The notes under the pieces were generated by a model. It saw only the letters and a list, made by a program, of their open reading frames with translations, did no database searches and had not been told where the DNA came from. 64,000 nucleotides of DNA, taken from Planctomycetota bacterium (GTDB lineage Bacteria; Planctomycetota; Planctomycetia; Isosphaerales; Isosphaeraceae). Where the stretch lies: NCBI GenBank assembly GCA_021791715.1, contig JAJYWB010000010.1:41627-105626 (forward strand), given 5' to 3'. The translations under genes and the position numbers were made by a program. Shown piece by piece: positions 1 to 10,000 of this stretch. The stretch's first letter is position 1. The number at the start of each line of letters is the position of its first letter.

Positions 1-51
1 TCGCCCGCCGACCCGCCGGCGCCGCGATTCCAACCCAGACTCCATCGTATT

Positions 52-3000
52 ATGAAAACGCGAACCAAATGTAACATATGTGGCCATGAACGCGACTTGG
101 AACCAGGCGCCGAGCCTTGCCCGGGGTGTCTTTTGATGGTTTGCGTGGCGATGCATCCGTCGATCGATCTCGAAGAACTGATCGGCGATCGCCGCCGATT
201 CGTCCTCGAAGCATCCTCGGAACATTCGGCCGAATTCGTACTCGATTCGTCGATTCTGGAATCCGATATGTCGTCATTCACGAACGTATCGCCCGTCGCT
301 CCGCGGATCGCCGCGGACCAGGCGAACGACGCCGGTCCGACGCATCGTCATGAACACATGCAAGCGGGAGACGAAGCCCGAACGCGCGTCCTCGTCGCCG
401 AAACCGTCGCGTTTTCGCTCGCGAATCGCGACGAAATCGAAACCTCGTTCTTCGCATCGCGAGCGCGCGAGGCGCCGATTCAGCCTACGTTTGTCATCGA
501 CGCGACCGAGAATCGGAACATAACCGACGCGATCGACGCCTCGAATCGGTCGGCGGATTCGACCCGTTCCGATTTCGCCGAATCGGTCGCGCGAATTTTA
601 GGAAATTTACGCGCGCCTCGAATCGTCCTCAAAGATCCAAGCGACGAAAACCGCGAAGCCGACGGATCAATCGGATCGATCATTCAAAATGAACTTAGAG
701 AATCGATCGAACTTTCGCATTACAAGGTCGAGGCGGAAATCGCCCGCGGCGGCATGGGCGTGATCTACCGCGTGCGCGATATCGATCTCAATCGCTCGCT
801 CGCGATCAAAGTGCTTCATCAATCGCATCGCCATAAGCCTGAAATGATCTTAAGATTTATCGAAGAGGCGCAAATCGTCGGCCAGTTGCAGCATCCTGGA
901 ATCGTACCGGTGCACGAGGCGGGAGTCCTCGCCGACGGTCGTCCGTATTTCACGATGAAACTCGTGAAAGGACGGACTCTCGCCGATCTGCTCGCCGATC
1001 GTCCCAACCCCGCCGCCGACCTTCCCCGATTCCTGGCGATCTTCGATCAGATTTGCAGGACGATCGCTTACGCTCACTCTCGGGGCGTTATTCATCGCGA
1101 CCTCAAACCCTCGAACGTCATGGCGGGCGCCTTCGGCGAGGTGCAGGTGATGGACTGGGGCCTCGCCAAAGTGTCCGAGAAAAAAATATCAGTTTGTCTT
1201 AACAATTTTATTAATCATAGCGACGACTTCGTTGAAATCAATAACTCCGAGATGCGAGAAGCGACCGCGACGATTCACGATTACGATCGAGCCGCGGCCG
1301 AGACCGTCGCCGAGGTGAGCCGAGTCGTCACCGCTCGGAGCGGAAAGACAGGTTCCAATTCGGGTTCGGGGTCGGGGTCGGGGTCGGGTTTCGAGTCGCG
1401 CGCGGGATCGATTTTGGGAACGCCCGTTTATATGGCGCCCGAGCAGGCGCGGGGCGAGGTGGAATCGCTCGATCCCCGCTGCGACGTCTTCGGCCTCGGC
1501 GGGATCTTATGCGTGATCCTCACGGGTCGACCGCCGCGCGGAGGGGGCTCGGCCGACGCCGTCGTCCAGGCCGCGCGAACCGACGAACTCGAGATCACGC
1601 GTAATCAAATTGAAACATGTGAATCCGATTCGGAAATTCGCGCACTCGCGCTCCGCTGTCTGGAATTCGATCCCGCCAAACGCCCCCGCGACGCCGCCGA
1701 GGTCGCCGAAGCGATCGGCGCATACCTTGAAGGCGCGCGCGAACGGCTACGCCTCTCGGAACTGGCGCGCGTGAAAGCCGAGGTCGAAGTCGCCGCCGAA
1801 CGCCGAAGGCGACGACTCACCGCGGCGCTCGCCGTCGCGATCGGATCGATCGTCGTGATCCTCGGAACCGCGATGTTCTCGGCTCTCCAGGCGCGCTCGG
1901 CGCGGATCGAACGCGCGATCGATATCGAACGCCGCATGGCGACGACTCTCGATCGCGCCGCCCGGCTCTATCGCGAGGGACGTTCGGCCGAAGCCGAAGA
2001 CTCGGTCGAGGCCGCGAGAACGCTGTTCACTGGAACGACTTCTCACATCAATGATACTTTAAAACAAAAGATCGCCGATTTCAAAATGCTCGGAGCGATC
2101 GACGCGGTTCGGTATCGACCGATCGAGGCGGGGGGAGGACGCGCGATCGCCGATCGGGCCGCTCGAGGCTACGCGAACGCTTTTCGTGATTACGGAGTCG
2201 ACATCGATCGCGAAGATTTCGCCCGCCACGCCGAAAGGATCGCGCGCGGAGGAATTCGCTTCGAACTCGTCGCGGCGCTCGACGATTGGATTCGGCTTGA
2301 ATCGAGCCGAAATCGCAGGAACAACATCGTCGCACTCGCCGATGCGATCGACCCCTCGCCCGCGAGCTTAACGTTTCGACTCCGAAGTGCGATCGAAAAA
2401 CGCGATCGAACGGGACTCGTCGCACTCGCGTCGGACCCTCGAATCGCCGATTCTCCTCCCACAATCGTCAATCATCTCGCCGATACGCTCTTATCGGTGA
2501 AGGCCGAAACCGATGCGATCGCCTTGCTGCGAACCGCGACCGAGCGCCGGCAGGGAGATTTTTGGCTCCATATTGAACTCGCCGCGGCGCTCTTGATCGC
2601 CGATCGGCGAAAAGAAGACGCCGTCGAGGCCGAGAAACACGTCGCCGCGGCGCTCGCTCTCAGCCGGGGAAGCCCCAACGTCCATTTCTACCTGGGAACC
2701 GCGCTCCACAAAAACGGAAAATTCGATCGCGCCGCGACCTCGTTTCAAAACGCGATTCAACGTAAACCTGATTATGTGGAAGCTTATAACAATCTTGGAA
2801 ACGCTCTCACCTCTCTCAAACAATATGAAAGCGCGATCAATAATTATCAAACCGCGATCAAGCTCAACCCGCGATACGCGCAAGCTTATCACAATATGGC
2901 CTGGGTTTATGAGGAACTCGAACGATACGAATCCGCGGTCGACGCTTACGAAAAAGCGATCGCGATCGAACCCGATTACGTCGAGGCGCGATGCAACCTG

Positions 3001-3672
3001 GGACGAATTTTTTACTTTTACCTCGGAGATTTTCGCCGCGCCGCCGACGAAATCGATCGCGGATTGAAACTTCTACCCAAAGATCACTATTTATATAACA
3101 ACATGCTCCAAATCCGCAATTTATCGAATTCGATGGCGGAACACGAGCCCGCGTTCGCGGCGTATCGAGCGGGGACGTATCGGCCGACCGAAATCAAAGA
3201 GATCCTCGCGCTCGCGCGGCTCTGTTCATGGAGAAGCCGCAAGCTTTATTCCGCGGCGACCGATCTCTACAAACTCGCCTTTAAAGCCGATCCGGCTCTC
3301 GCCGAAAATCTCGATCTCGGCGATCGATACAACGCCGCGAGCGTCGCCGCGGCCGCGGGAACGGGGCTCGGCGCCGACGCTCAATCGCTCGCCGACGCCG
3401 ACCGTCGCAAACTCCGCGAACAAGCCGTCGCCTGGCTCCGCGCCGATCTCAAACTGCGCGAACGCCAAATCGAACGTTCGCCCGACAAACGCGCTCAAAT
3501 CCAAGCCGTCTTGAAATACTGGCTCAAAGATAAAAACCTCAACCGACTCCTCGACGCATCGGCGATCGCCGATCTCCCCGATGACGAACGAACTTCGCTC
3601 AAAGCCCTTCGGTCCGATCTCGATCGCCTCATTCAAGCGTGCGATCGACCCGCCGAATCGGTTTCACATTGA
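52..3672 (+). CDS. Membrane Ser/Thr protein kinase with zinc-ribbon head and C-terminal TPRs
   Basis: 1206-residue Hanks-type kinase. It opens with a possible zinc ribbon (CxxC at 7-10 and 23-26) and an acidic low-complexity linker. The kinase domain runs from about 222 to 570: glycine loop ARGGMG, lysine K253 in LAIKVL, catalytic loop HRDLKPSN with D350, and DWG at 368-370 in place of DFG, as is common in planctomycete kinases. About 90 residues separate DWG from the APE motif (462-464), far more than usual, and they include a Gly-Ser run near 435-447. A single membrane helix lies at about 588-613, so the kinase should be cytoplasmic and the C-terminus across the membrane. The C-terminal half carries at least four clear TPRs (about 877-1017). 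The family phosphorylates Ser/Thr on partner proteins; the substrate is unknown. The ATG start leaves the CxxC intact. Confidence 0.93.
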   Translation: MKTRTKCNICGHERDLEPGAEPCPGCLLMVCVAMHPSIDLEELIGDRRRFVLEASSEHSAEFVLDSSILESDMSSFTNVSPVAPRIAADQANDAGPTHRHEHMQAGDEARTRVLVAETVAFSLANRDEIETSFFASRAREAPIQPTFVIDATENRNITDAIDASNRSADSTRSDFAESVARILGNLRAPRIVLKDPSDENREADGSIGSIIQNELRESIELSHYKVEAEIARGGMGVIYRVRDIDLNRSLAIKVLHQSHRHKPEMILRFIEEAQIVGQLQHPGIVPVHEAGVLADGRPYFTMKLVKGRTLADLLADRPNPAADLPRFLAIFDQICRTIAYAHSRGVIHRDLKPSNVMAGAFGEVQVMDWGLAKVSEKKISVCLNNFINHSDDFVEINNSEMREATATIHDYDRAAAETVAEVSRVVTARSGKTGSNSGSGSGSGSGFESRAGSILGTPVYMAPEQARGEVESLDPRCDVFGLGGILCVILTGRPPRGGGSADAVVQAARTDELEITRNQIETCESDSEIRALALRCLEFDPAKRPRDAAEVAEAIGAYLEGARERLRLSELARVKAEVEVAAERRRRRLTAALAVAIGSIVVILGTAMFSALQARSARIERAIDIERRMATTLDRAARLYREGRSAEAEDSVEAARTLFTGTTSHINDTLKQKIADFKMLGAIDAVRYRPIEAGGGRAIADRAARGYANAFRDYGVDIDREDFARHAERIARGGIRFELVAALDDWIRLESSRNRRNNIVALADAIDPSPASLTFRLRSAIEKRDRTGLVALASDPRIADSPPTIVNHLADTLLSVKAETDAIALLRTATERRQGDFWLHIELAAALLIADRRKEDAVEAEKHVAAALALSRGSPNVHFYLGTALHKNGKFDRAATSFQNAIQRKPDYVEAYNNLGNALTSLKQYESAINNYQTAIKLNPRYAQAYHNMAWVYEELERYESAVDAYEKAIAIEPDYVEARCNLGRIFYFYLGDFRRAADEIDRGLKLLPKDHYLYNNMLQIRNLSNSMAEHEPAFAAYRAGTYRPTEIKEILALARLCSWRSRKLYSAATDLYKLAFKADPALAENLDLGDRYNAASVAAAAGTGLGADAQSLADADRRKLREQAVAWLRADLKLRERQIERSPDKRAQIQAVLKYWLKDKNLNRLLDASAIADLPDDERTSLKALRSDLDRLIQACDRPAESVSH

Positions 3673-3924
3673 TTATCGAGATTGAGTATGTATATCCTCA
3701 TGATCTTTAATGGATGACTGACTTAACGTATATGCGAACTTACACGCTCCCTCTCGGCTGAAATCGCAAATTCCTCGCAATCGGCGCGACGCGCCGAATC
3801 GTCGCCGTCCGTTCATTTTCTCGGCCGATCTCGCAGAATCGGCGCGATCCCTCGCGATCCTTGTTCTATATTTCATTTCGTTCCCCCTCCTTCCAAGCCA
3901 TTACGCCGTGACGGAACGACGATC
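3673..3924. other. Intergenic gap with a short perfect palindrome
   Basis: 252 bp between the kinase and subtilase genes with no credible ORF. It contains a 17-nt palindrome at 3781-3797 (TCGGCGCG, centre A, CGCGCCGA), which could be an operator-like site or chance in GC-rich DNA. No T-run follows it, so it does not look like an intrinsic terminator. Confidence 0.4.
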
Positions 3925-6702
3925 ATGAAACCCAAACGGAGACGACCGGCCCGCTTATTCCCACGACTCGAACCGCTCGAAGCGCGAACCGTCCCCACCA
4001 CGCTTGTCGCGCTCATCGACACCGGTGTCGACCTCTCAAGCACGGCCGACGCACCCTATTACGACCTCGCCGCGGGATACAACGCCTTCACCCAACAAAC
4101 GACCGCGCAAGGCGGAAATTCGGTCGTTCAAGACAACGGGTACACCCCTTCGGGAACGCTTGGACACTGGCACGGATCGACCGTCGCCGATAACATCGTC
4201 GCCGGAATTCAGGCCGCCGAAAGTCAACCCGGTGCGAGTTCGGCGAACGTCCAGATCATGCCGATCCGGGTCACCAATAGCGGCGGATACATCGATGATA
4301 GCGCTTTAATTCGTGGAATCTATTACGCCGTCAATCACGGCGCCGCCGCGATCAACCTCAGCGTCGCGTACACCTACGACCCCGTCGACACCACCCCCGG
4401 CGATCCCTACCAGGGTAAAACGCTCCAAGACGCGCTCGCCTACGCGCAGGCGAACAACGTCGTCGTCGTCACCGCGGCGGGCAACAACAGTTACAACATC
4501 GATACCCCCGGAGAGCCCGAAATCCTCTATCCCGCGGATTATCACACCCCCAATATGATCGTCGCGACCGCTGTCGATTCCCAGGGTAATCTAAGCCCCG
4601 TCGCCAACTGGGGAGACGTACACGTCGATCTCGGCGCCCCCACGCTCGGAAACAGCGGCGAAACGTCATACGCCGCGGGATACACGTCGGGTGTCGCCGC
4701 GGTCGTCGCCGCGCTCGATCCCGCTATGTCGGCGACACAAATCGTATCATATCTAGAAAAGTCCGCGTGGCCTTCTCCGTCGCTGCAAGGGCTGACGACG
4801 ACGGGCGCCGTGATCAACCCGACGAACGCGATCCACGGAATCGTCGACCCCTACGCGCCCCTGGCGATCGACGCCGGCGGCCCCGCGGCCGGAAATTACG
4901 CGGCCGATACCGACGTGAGCGGAGGAGGCGTCTTTTCCACTTCCGCCGCGATCGACACTTCGAACGTCCTCAACCCCGCGCCCCAATCGGTGTATCAAAC
5001 CGCTCGTTACGGCGCTTTCACATATACATTCCCAAATCTTAACCCGGCGACGACTTATCAGGTGTCGCTCCAGTTCGCCGAAACGTTCTACACCGGTCCC
5101 GGTCAACGCTTGTTTAACGTTTTAATCAACGGATCCGTCGTCCTTAATCAATTTGATATTTACGCGACCGCGGGGGGAATGAACAAAGCGATCGAAGAAA
5201 ATTTTTCCGCGACGCCGAACGCTTCGGGCCAAATCGTCGTTCAGTTTTTCGGCAATTCGGCGCTCGCCGGAATCGAGCTCACCCCGTTCCCGGCTACTCC
5301 CGCGGGCCTTGTCGCATCCGCCGAATCGACGAGCCAAATCAACCTGACCTGGAACGCCGACCCCGCGGCGACGAACTTCGTGATCGATCGAAGCCCCAAC
5401 GGAACGAGCGATTGGACCCAAATCGGAACGTCGACAACCAATTCGTTTACCGACACGGGTCTTCAAAACGGAACGTCCTATTATTACGAGGTCCAGGCGG
5501 TCGATTCGGCGGGCTCGTCGCCGTTCAGCACGATCACCTCGGCGACGACCAACCCGATCCTGCCGATCCCCGACGCCTTTTCGCTGGGACAAGACGGAGC
5601 GACCCTCGCGAGCCTCTCGCCGCTCCCGGGAGGTAATGGATACCAGGATGTTCATGTGGTACTAAGCAATCTTGATCCGGCGCTCCCGATCGCGCGGGTC
5701 GTCGTCGATCGTCTGGGAGGAGGAGGGCTTTATCTCTCGAACGGAGCTCCGGGAACGTGGACGAGCGTCGTCGTTCGGAATGGATCGACGGGCGCTTATT
5801 CGACGACCGCCGATCTGTACTTCGAGCCCGATCGAACCGACGTCAATTATCCGTATCAATTCGACGTCTATTATCAAGGAATCAACACTCCCGTAACAAC
5901 CTTCGCGAACGTCACCGCGACGGTGAATCTTCCCGCGCCTTCGAACCCAGTCGCGGACTCGCTCGGTCAAGACGGTCACGACGTCGCGTCGCTCTCGAAC
6001 GTCCCTTATAGCACGGGATATCAAGATGTTCATATCGTGCTCGGAAACCTGACGCCCAATCTCGCGATCAGTCGTGTGGTGGTCGATCGATTGGGAGGCG
6101 GAGGGTTGTATCTTTCGACGGGCGCTCCGGGAACTTGGTCGACCGTCGTCGTCCGCTCGGGAGCTCCGGGGAATTACGCGAACTCCGCCGATTTGTATTT
6201 CGAGCCCGATCGAACCGACGTCAATTACCCATATCAGATTAGCGTTTATTATCAAGGATTGAGCGAACCGTTCACGACATTCGTCGACGTCACCGCGACG
6301 GGGTACCTTCCCGATCCCAAAACCCCCGTCGCGACTTCGCTCGGCCAAGACGGTTCCGATTTTGCCGGGCTGAGCGCCACGCCCGGCGCCGACGGATACC
6401 AGGATGTTCATATTCGGCTTACCGGTCTCGATCCGACACAAGCGATCGCACGGGTCGCGATCATTCGCGACGGCGGAACGATTCAATATCTTTCGACGGG
6501 CGCTCCGGGAACGTGGACCGCGGTGACGAACCGAGCGATCGCCGGACCGAGCACTTATTCGACCTTCGCCGACGTTTACTTCCAGCCCGCGATCGACGAG
6601 ACGAACCAACTTTATTGGATCGATATCTATTATGTCGGTGATTCTTCGCCGGTCGTCGTTCCGGTCGTCGTTTCGGACGTCGCGAAACTCCCCGACGCGT
6701 GA
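3925..6702 (+). CDS. Secreted subtilisin-like protease with malectin, FN3 and three novel C-terminal repeats
   Basis: 925-residue S8 peptidase. The first 26 residues hold a basic stretch and the planctomycete surface motif RLEPLEARTVP, with no ordinary hydrophobic signal peptide. The catalytic domain starts at once: Asp D32 in LIDTG, His H83 in HGSTVA, Ser S248 in ETSYAAG, so the triad is complete. The usual propeptide is missing. A malectin-like carbohydrate-binding domain follows (about 310-455), then an FN3 domain (456-545). Three repeats of about 125 residues (547-671, 672-796, 797-925) share SLGQDG, GYQDVH, STGAPGTW and YFEPDRTDVNYPYQ; I do not recognise them as a named domain. The third repeat is the most diverged. 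The likely role is an extracellular or cell-surface protease targeted to glycans. Activity and the export route are inferred. Confidence 0.9.
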   Translation: MKPKRRRPARLFPRLEPLEARTVPTTLVALIDTGVDLSSTADAPYYDLAAGYNAFTQQTTAQGGNSVVQDNGYTPSGTLGHWHGSTVADNIVAGIQAAESQPGASSANVQIMPIRVTNSGGYIDDSALIRGIYYAVNHGAAAINLSVAYTYDPVDTTPGDPYQGKTLQDALAYAQANNVVVVTAAGNNSYNIDTPGEPEILYPADYHTPNMIVATAVDSQGNLSPVANWGDVHVDLGAPTLGNSGETSYAAGYTSGVAAVVAALDPAMSATQIVSYLEKSAWPSPSLQGLTTTGAVINPTNAIHGIVDPYAPLAIDAGGPAAGNYAADTDVSGGGVFSTSAAIDTSNVLNPAPQSVYQTARYGAFTYTFPNLNPATTYQVSLQFAETFYTGPGQRLFNVLINGSVVLNQFDIYATAGGMNKAIEENFSATPNASGQIVVQFFGNSALAGIELTPFPATPAGLVASAESTSQINLTWNADPAATNFVIDRSPNGTSDWTQIGTSTTNSFTDTGLQNGTSYYYEVQAVDSAGSSPFSTITSATTNPILPIPDAFSLGQDGATLASLSPLPGGNGYQDVHVVLSNLDPALPIARVVVDRLGGGGLYLSNGAPGTWTSVVVRNGSTGAYSTTADLYFEPDRTDVNYPYQFDVYYQGINTPVTTFANVTATVNLPAPSNPVADSLGQDGHDVASLSNVPYSTGYQDVHIVLGNLTPNLAISRVVVDRLGGGGLYLSTGAPGTWSTVVVRSGAPGNYANSADLYFEPDRTDVNYPYQISVYYQGLSEPFTTFVDVTATGYLPDPKTPVATSLGQDGSDFAGLSATPGADGYQDVHIRLTGLDPTQAIARVAIIRDGGTIQYLSTGAPGTWTAVTNRAIAGPSTYSTFADVYFQPAIDETNQLYWIDIYYVGDSSPVVVPVVVSDVAKLPDA
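5563..6697 (+). repeat. Three tandem protein-domain repeats (about 375 bp each)
   Basis: The 3' third of the subtilase gene consists of three head-to-tail units of about 375-385 bp beginning near 5563, 5938 and 6314. Units 1 and 2 are nearly identical over long stretches, for example the codons for DRLGGGGLYLS and YFEPDRTDVNYPYQ. Unit 3 has drifted. This fits internal duplication, with the 1/2 pair more recent. Confidence 0.85.
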
Positions 6703-6784
6703 TCGACGCAAGATCGATTCTCCATGCAATCTTGGATATTCATATGAAGATCTTTAATTATCGATACACGTCCGACCCAATCGC

Positions 6785-6962
6785 CGCATGTATTTGTATT
6801 TGCATTCGGGAGGGCGAGGCGCCGTCCGAGCCGGCGTTTGTATTTGTATTTGCATTCGGAAGGACGAGGCGCCGACCGAGCCGTTATTTATTTATTTAAA
6901 ACAAGAAAACCAAGACGGCTCACACGGCGGTTCGCTTTCCCCAAAGGGTTCGCCGGCCTGAA
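6785..6962. repeat. Degenerate relative of the GGGAGGGCGA inverted-repeat element
   Basis: Two direct copies of a 48-bp segment (TTTGTATTTGCATTCGG, then an arm GGGAGGGCGAGGCGCCG ending in CGAGCC) lie at about 6788-6885. A complementary-type arm, GGCTCACACGGCGGTTCG running into a C-rich end, follows at about 6916-6946. These arms resemble, with mismatches, the left and right arms of the elements at 43.4, 49.6 and 63.5 kb. The element lies in the gap between the convergent subtilase and TPR genes. No gene is seen in the 314-bp gap. Confidence 0.55.
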
Positions 6963-7016
6963 AGAATATTCTCATAAGACATTGATCCATTCAGTTGCGG
7001 CGATTCACGATCGATC

Positions 7017-10000
7017 TCACTTCGGCGCGGGTTTGGGATTGGGATCGGGCTTCGCCGTCGACGACGCTTTGAGCTTCTCCCTCCATTCGGCAGCCTTTTC
7101 GGGCTTGCCCCACGCTTCGTAAAGCGAAACGATCCGCGCCGCGGCTTCGGGAAGAGATATCTTCCCATCTAATGGAATCTTAGCCTCGAGAGCTATCATC
7201 CCCTCATATCCTTGAATCAAAAGAGGCTCGGCTTCTGCGAATTTATTTTGTCCGGAGAGCGCTCCTCCGAGAAGGTTCATAACGGAGTACCGGCCCCATT
7301 TCTGCGGGAATTTATTCTCAATGATCGATAATGATTCGCGTAGCAACGACTCGGCTTCGGCGTTCTTGTTTTCCCACAGCAGAACTCGCCCGAGACAGAG
7401 CAGTTCCGTCGCAAGCTTGTCATCGACTACCGGCTCGGATCGGCGAGTTTGAGCGAGAATCTCACGTCTTATCGTCTCGGCTTTCGACCACTGTTTATCG
7501 AATTCGTAACCCCAGGCGAGATTCGATCGAGCGTCAATCGTGAAGGAGTGATCGGGCCCGAGATCCGCCTCTAAAATCTTGAAATTCATCTCGTAGAGCT
7601 TGATCCCCTTGGCGATATTCCTATTGAACAAATAAGCTTTTGCCAATTGATTACGAGTTTCGAGCGTATCATAATCGCCGAGTCCGGATTCGGCCTCATA
7701 TTGCGAAAGGCTCGTCTCGAACAGTGGAATCGCCTCCGCGAATCGGCCAGAATCGAAGAGGATCGACGCAAGCTGATTGCGCATGAATCTTGTAGTCTTA
7801 TGATTTGCCCCATAAGTTTTCTCAAACTGGTTCATAATCGGATCAAGGAGAGCGATCGCCTCTTCGGTTCGCCCGGACCGTAGATATATTTTAGCGAGAT
7901 TCCCGCGACATAAAATCGACGCCATATGGGTTAAACCATATCGCGATTCTATTTGTTTATGGATTTCTTTCATCATCAACGTCGACTTAGCGAGTTTTCC
8001 GACATCGGCGTAGGCGTCAACCAGAGCTAATCGAGCGGCGAACGTCTCGAGGCCGGCGGGTCCGAGAACGGACTCCCTCCCTGCTATAATCGTCTCAAGT
8101 TGAGGAATCGCCTCGACCGCCCGATCGGCCTCGATGTATGTTATCGCGAGAGTTTCTCGCATCGTCGACAACAAAGGATGGTTCGGCTGGACGAGTCGTC
8201 CCAACCGGCCGACGCTCTCTTCCATCAGAGCGACGGCTTCGATGACTCGCCCCGATTTTCGCAAAGCCCTCGCGACGCTCATACGATCGGCTATCGTCTG
8301 CATATGATCTTTGCCATAATTCTGCTCGGCTCGCGCGAGGTTAGCCTCGAGGAGCGGGATCGTTTCCTCCGCGCGACCGGCTTTTTCATAAGCCTGGATG
8401 AGATCGTCGCCGCGCTCGATCGTCTTGGGGTGATCGGCGCCGACTTTGCCCTTCGAGTCTTTATAGAGATTTTCTAACATTTTTATGGCCTTTGTATTTT
8501 TCCGCGCGTTCAGGTAAACGTGAGCGAGGATATAACGCAGCGACTCGGTTTCAGGATCTTCGACGCCGACCTTGGACTCATAATGCTTAAGAGTTCTTTC
8601 GTATAACGGAATCGCGTCATCGAATCGGCCGATCAGAGTAAACGTGGTTGCGAGAAACAGAACGTTATTTACGACGTCTTCGTGATCTGCGTCGAATTTC
8701 GCCTCGCGTCGCTTCAAATTCTTCATCGAAAGCGCGATCGCTTCGTCGTTTCGACCCCCGGCGAGATAAGCCGACGCGAGGTTATCGCCGAACTCAAGCG
8801 TTCTCGGATCGTCGACCCCTATCCATCTTTCACAATTTTTCAAAGACTCCTCGAGCAGTCGAATCGCTTCCACGACCCGACCCGATTCGCGATATAACGA
8901 AGCGAGCTCGAATGCGCATGAAAGCGTACCGATACTATCGCAGCCGTAGTAATATGATCTTTGTTTATAACTGGTCTCATACAGCGGTATCGCGTCGACC
9001 AAACGTCCTGAGCGACTGTAAACGTCGGCGAGAAGTTCTCGCACGCCGATCGTCGCTATACTTTCTTTCCCAATCTCGTTTTCAAATCGCTCGCACTTCA
9101 TTTTGAGGATTCCAATCGCATCGCCGAATCGATTTGATTTTACATATGCTTCTATGATATATTTCATATATTCTAATGATTCATGACTACCTAGTCCTTG
9201 GCGATTTTCAAGCCGCTTGAGGTATTCATCCAAGATCCGAATCGACTCGGCGAAACGCCCTGAATCGATGTATGCGACGCCGAGCATGACCTTTAACTTC
9301 AACTCATCGGTTTCGTCATGGCCTAATTTATCTTCGACCATCTTGAGAGTCGTCTCGATGAACGGAATACCCTCGTTTATCCGACCCGACGCAAAATATG
9401 CCAATCCGAGATTGACACGATTGTTAATACAATCGCGGTGATCAGGTCCGAGTTTGGCCTCGCGTCGTTTGAGGTTGATTTCGAAGAGCGAAATCGCCTC
9501 GGGAGCTCGATTCGACAATCTCAATGTCGTCGCGAATTCGTCTCGAACTTTGAGACGAAGCGGGTGATCGAGTTCGAGCTTGGCCTCGCACTCTTTAACA
9601 GCCTTCTCCAAGATCGATAAAGCCTCGGTCAAGCGCCCAATTTCCGAGTACGCCGCCGCGAGGTTTACGCGAGAGTCGATCGTATCGAGATGGTGTGCGC
9701 CCAGCATCTTCTCGCGCTCGTTGCCGACATACTGGAGCAGGTCGATCGCTCGTCGTTTCATTCCAAAACTTAGATAAATACGTCCCATCTCGTTGAGAAT
9801 CGCCGTCTTGATACGCTCATTCGAGGCGATTCGGTCTTCATTCTTCACCTTCACGTCGTTATTACGATCGCCAACCTTATCTTTTATATTTAAATTATCA
9901 ACTGTGATTTTTTTCTTGTCTTGTTCGTTGATTTGATCGGCTCGATCGCGCACTTGTTGAAATGCTTCGATCGTCGCCCGGCTCCCGACATTCTCTCGGC

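Noticed and set aside
5662..6729. 355-codon minus-strand ORF opposite the subtilase repeats
   Set aside because: It merely mirrors the three repeats of the plus-strand gene and has no known domain.
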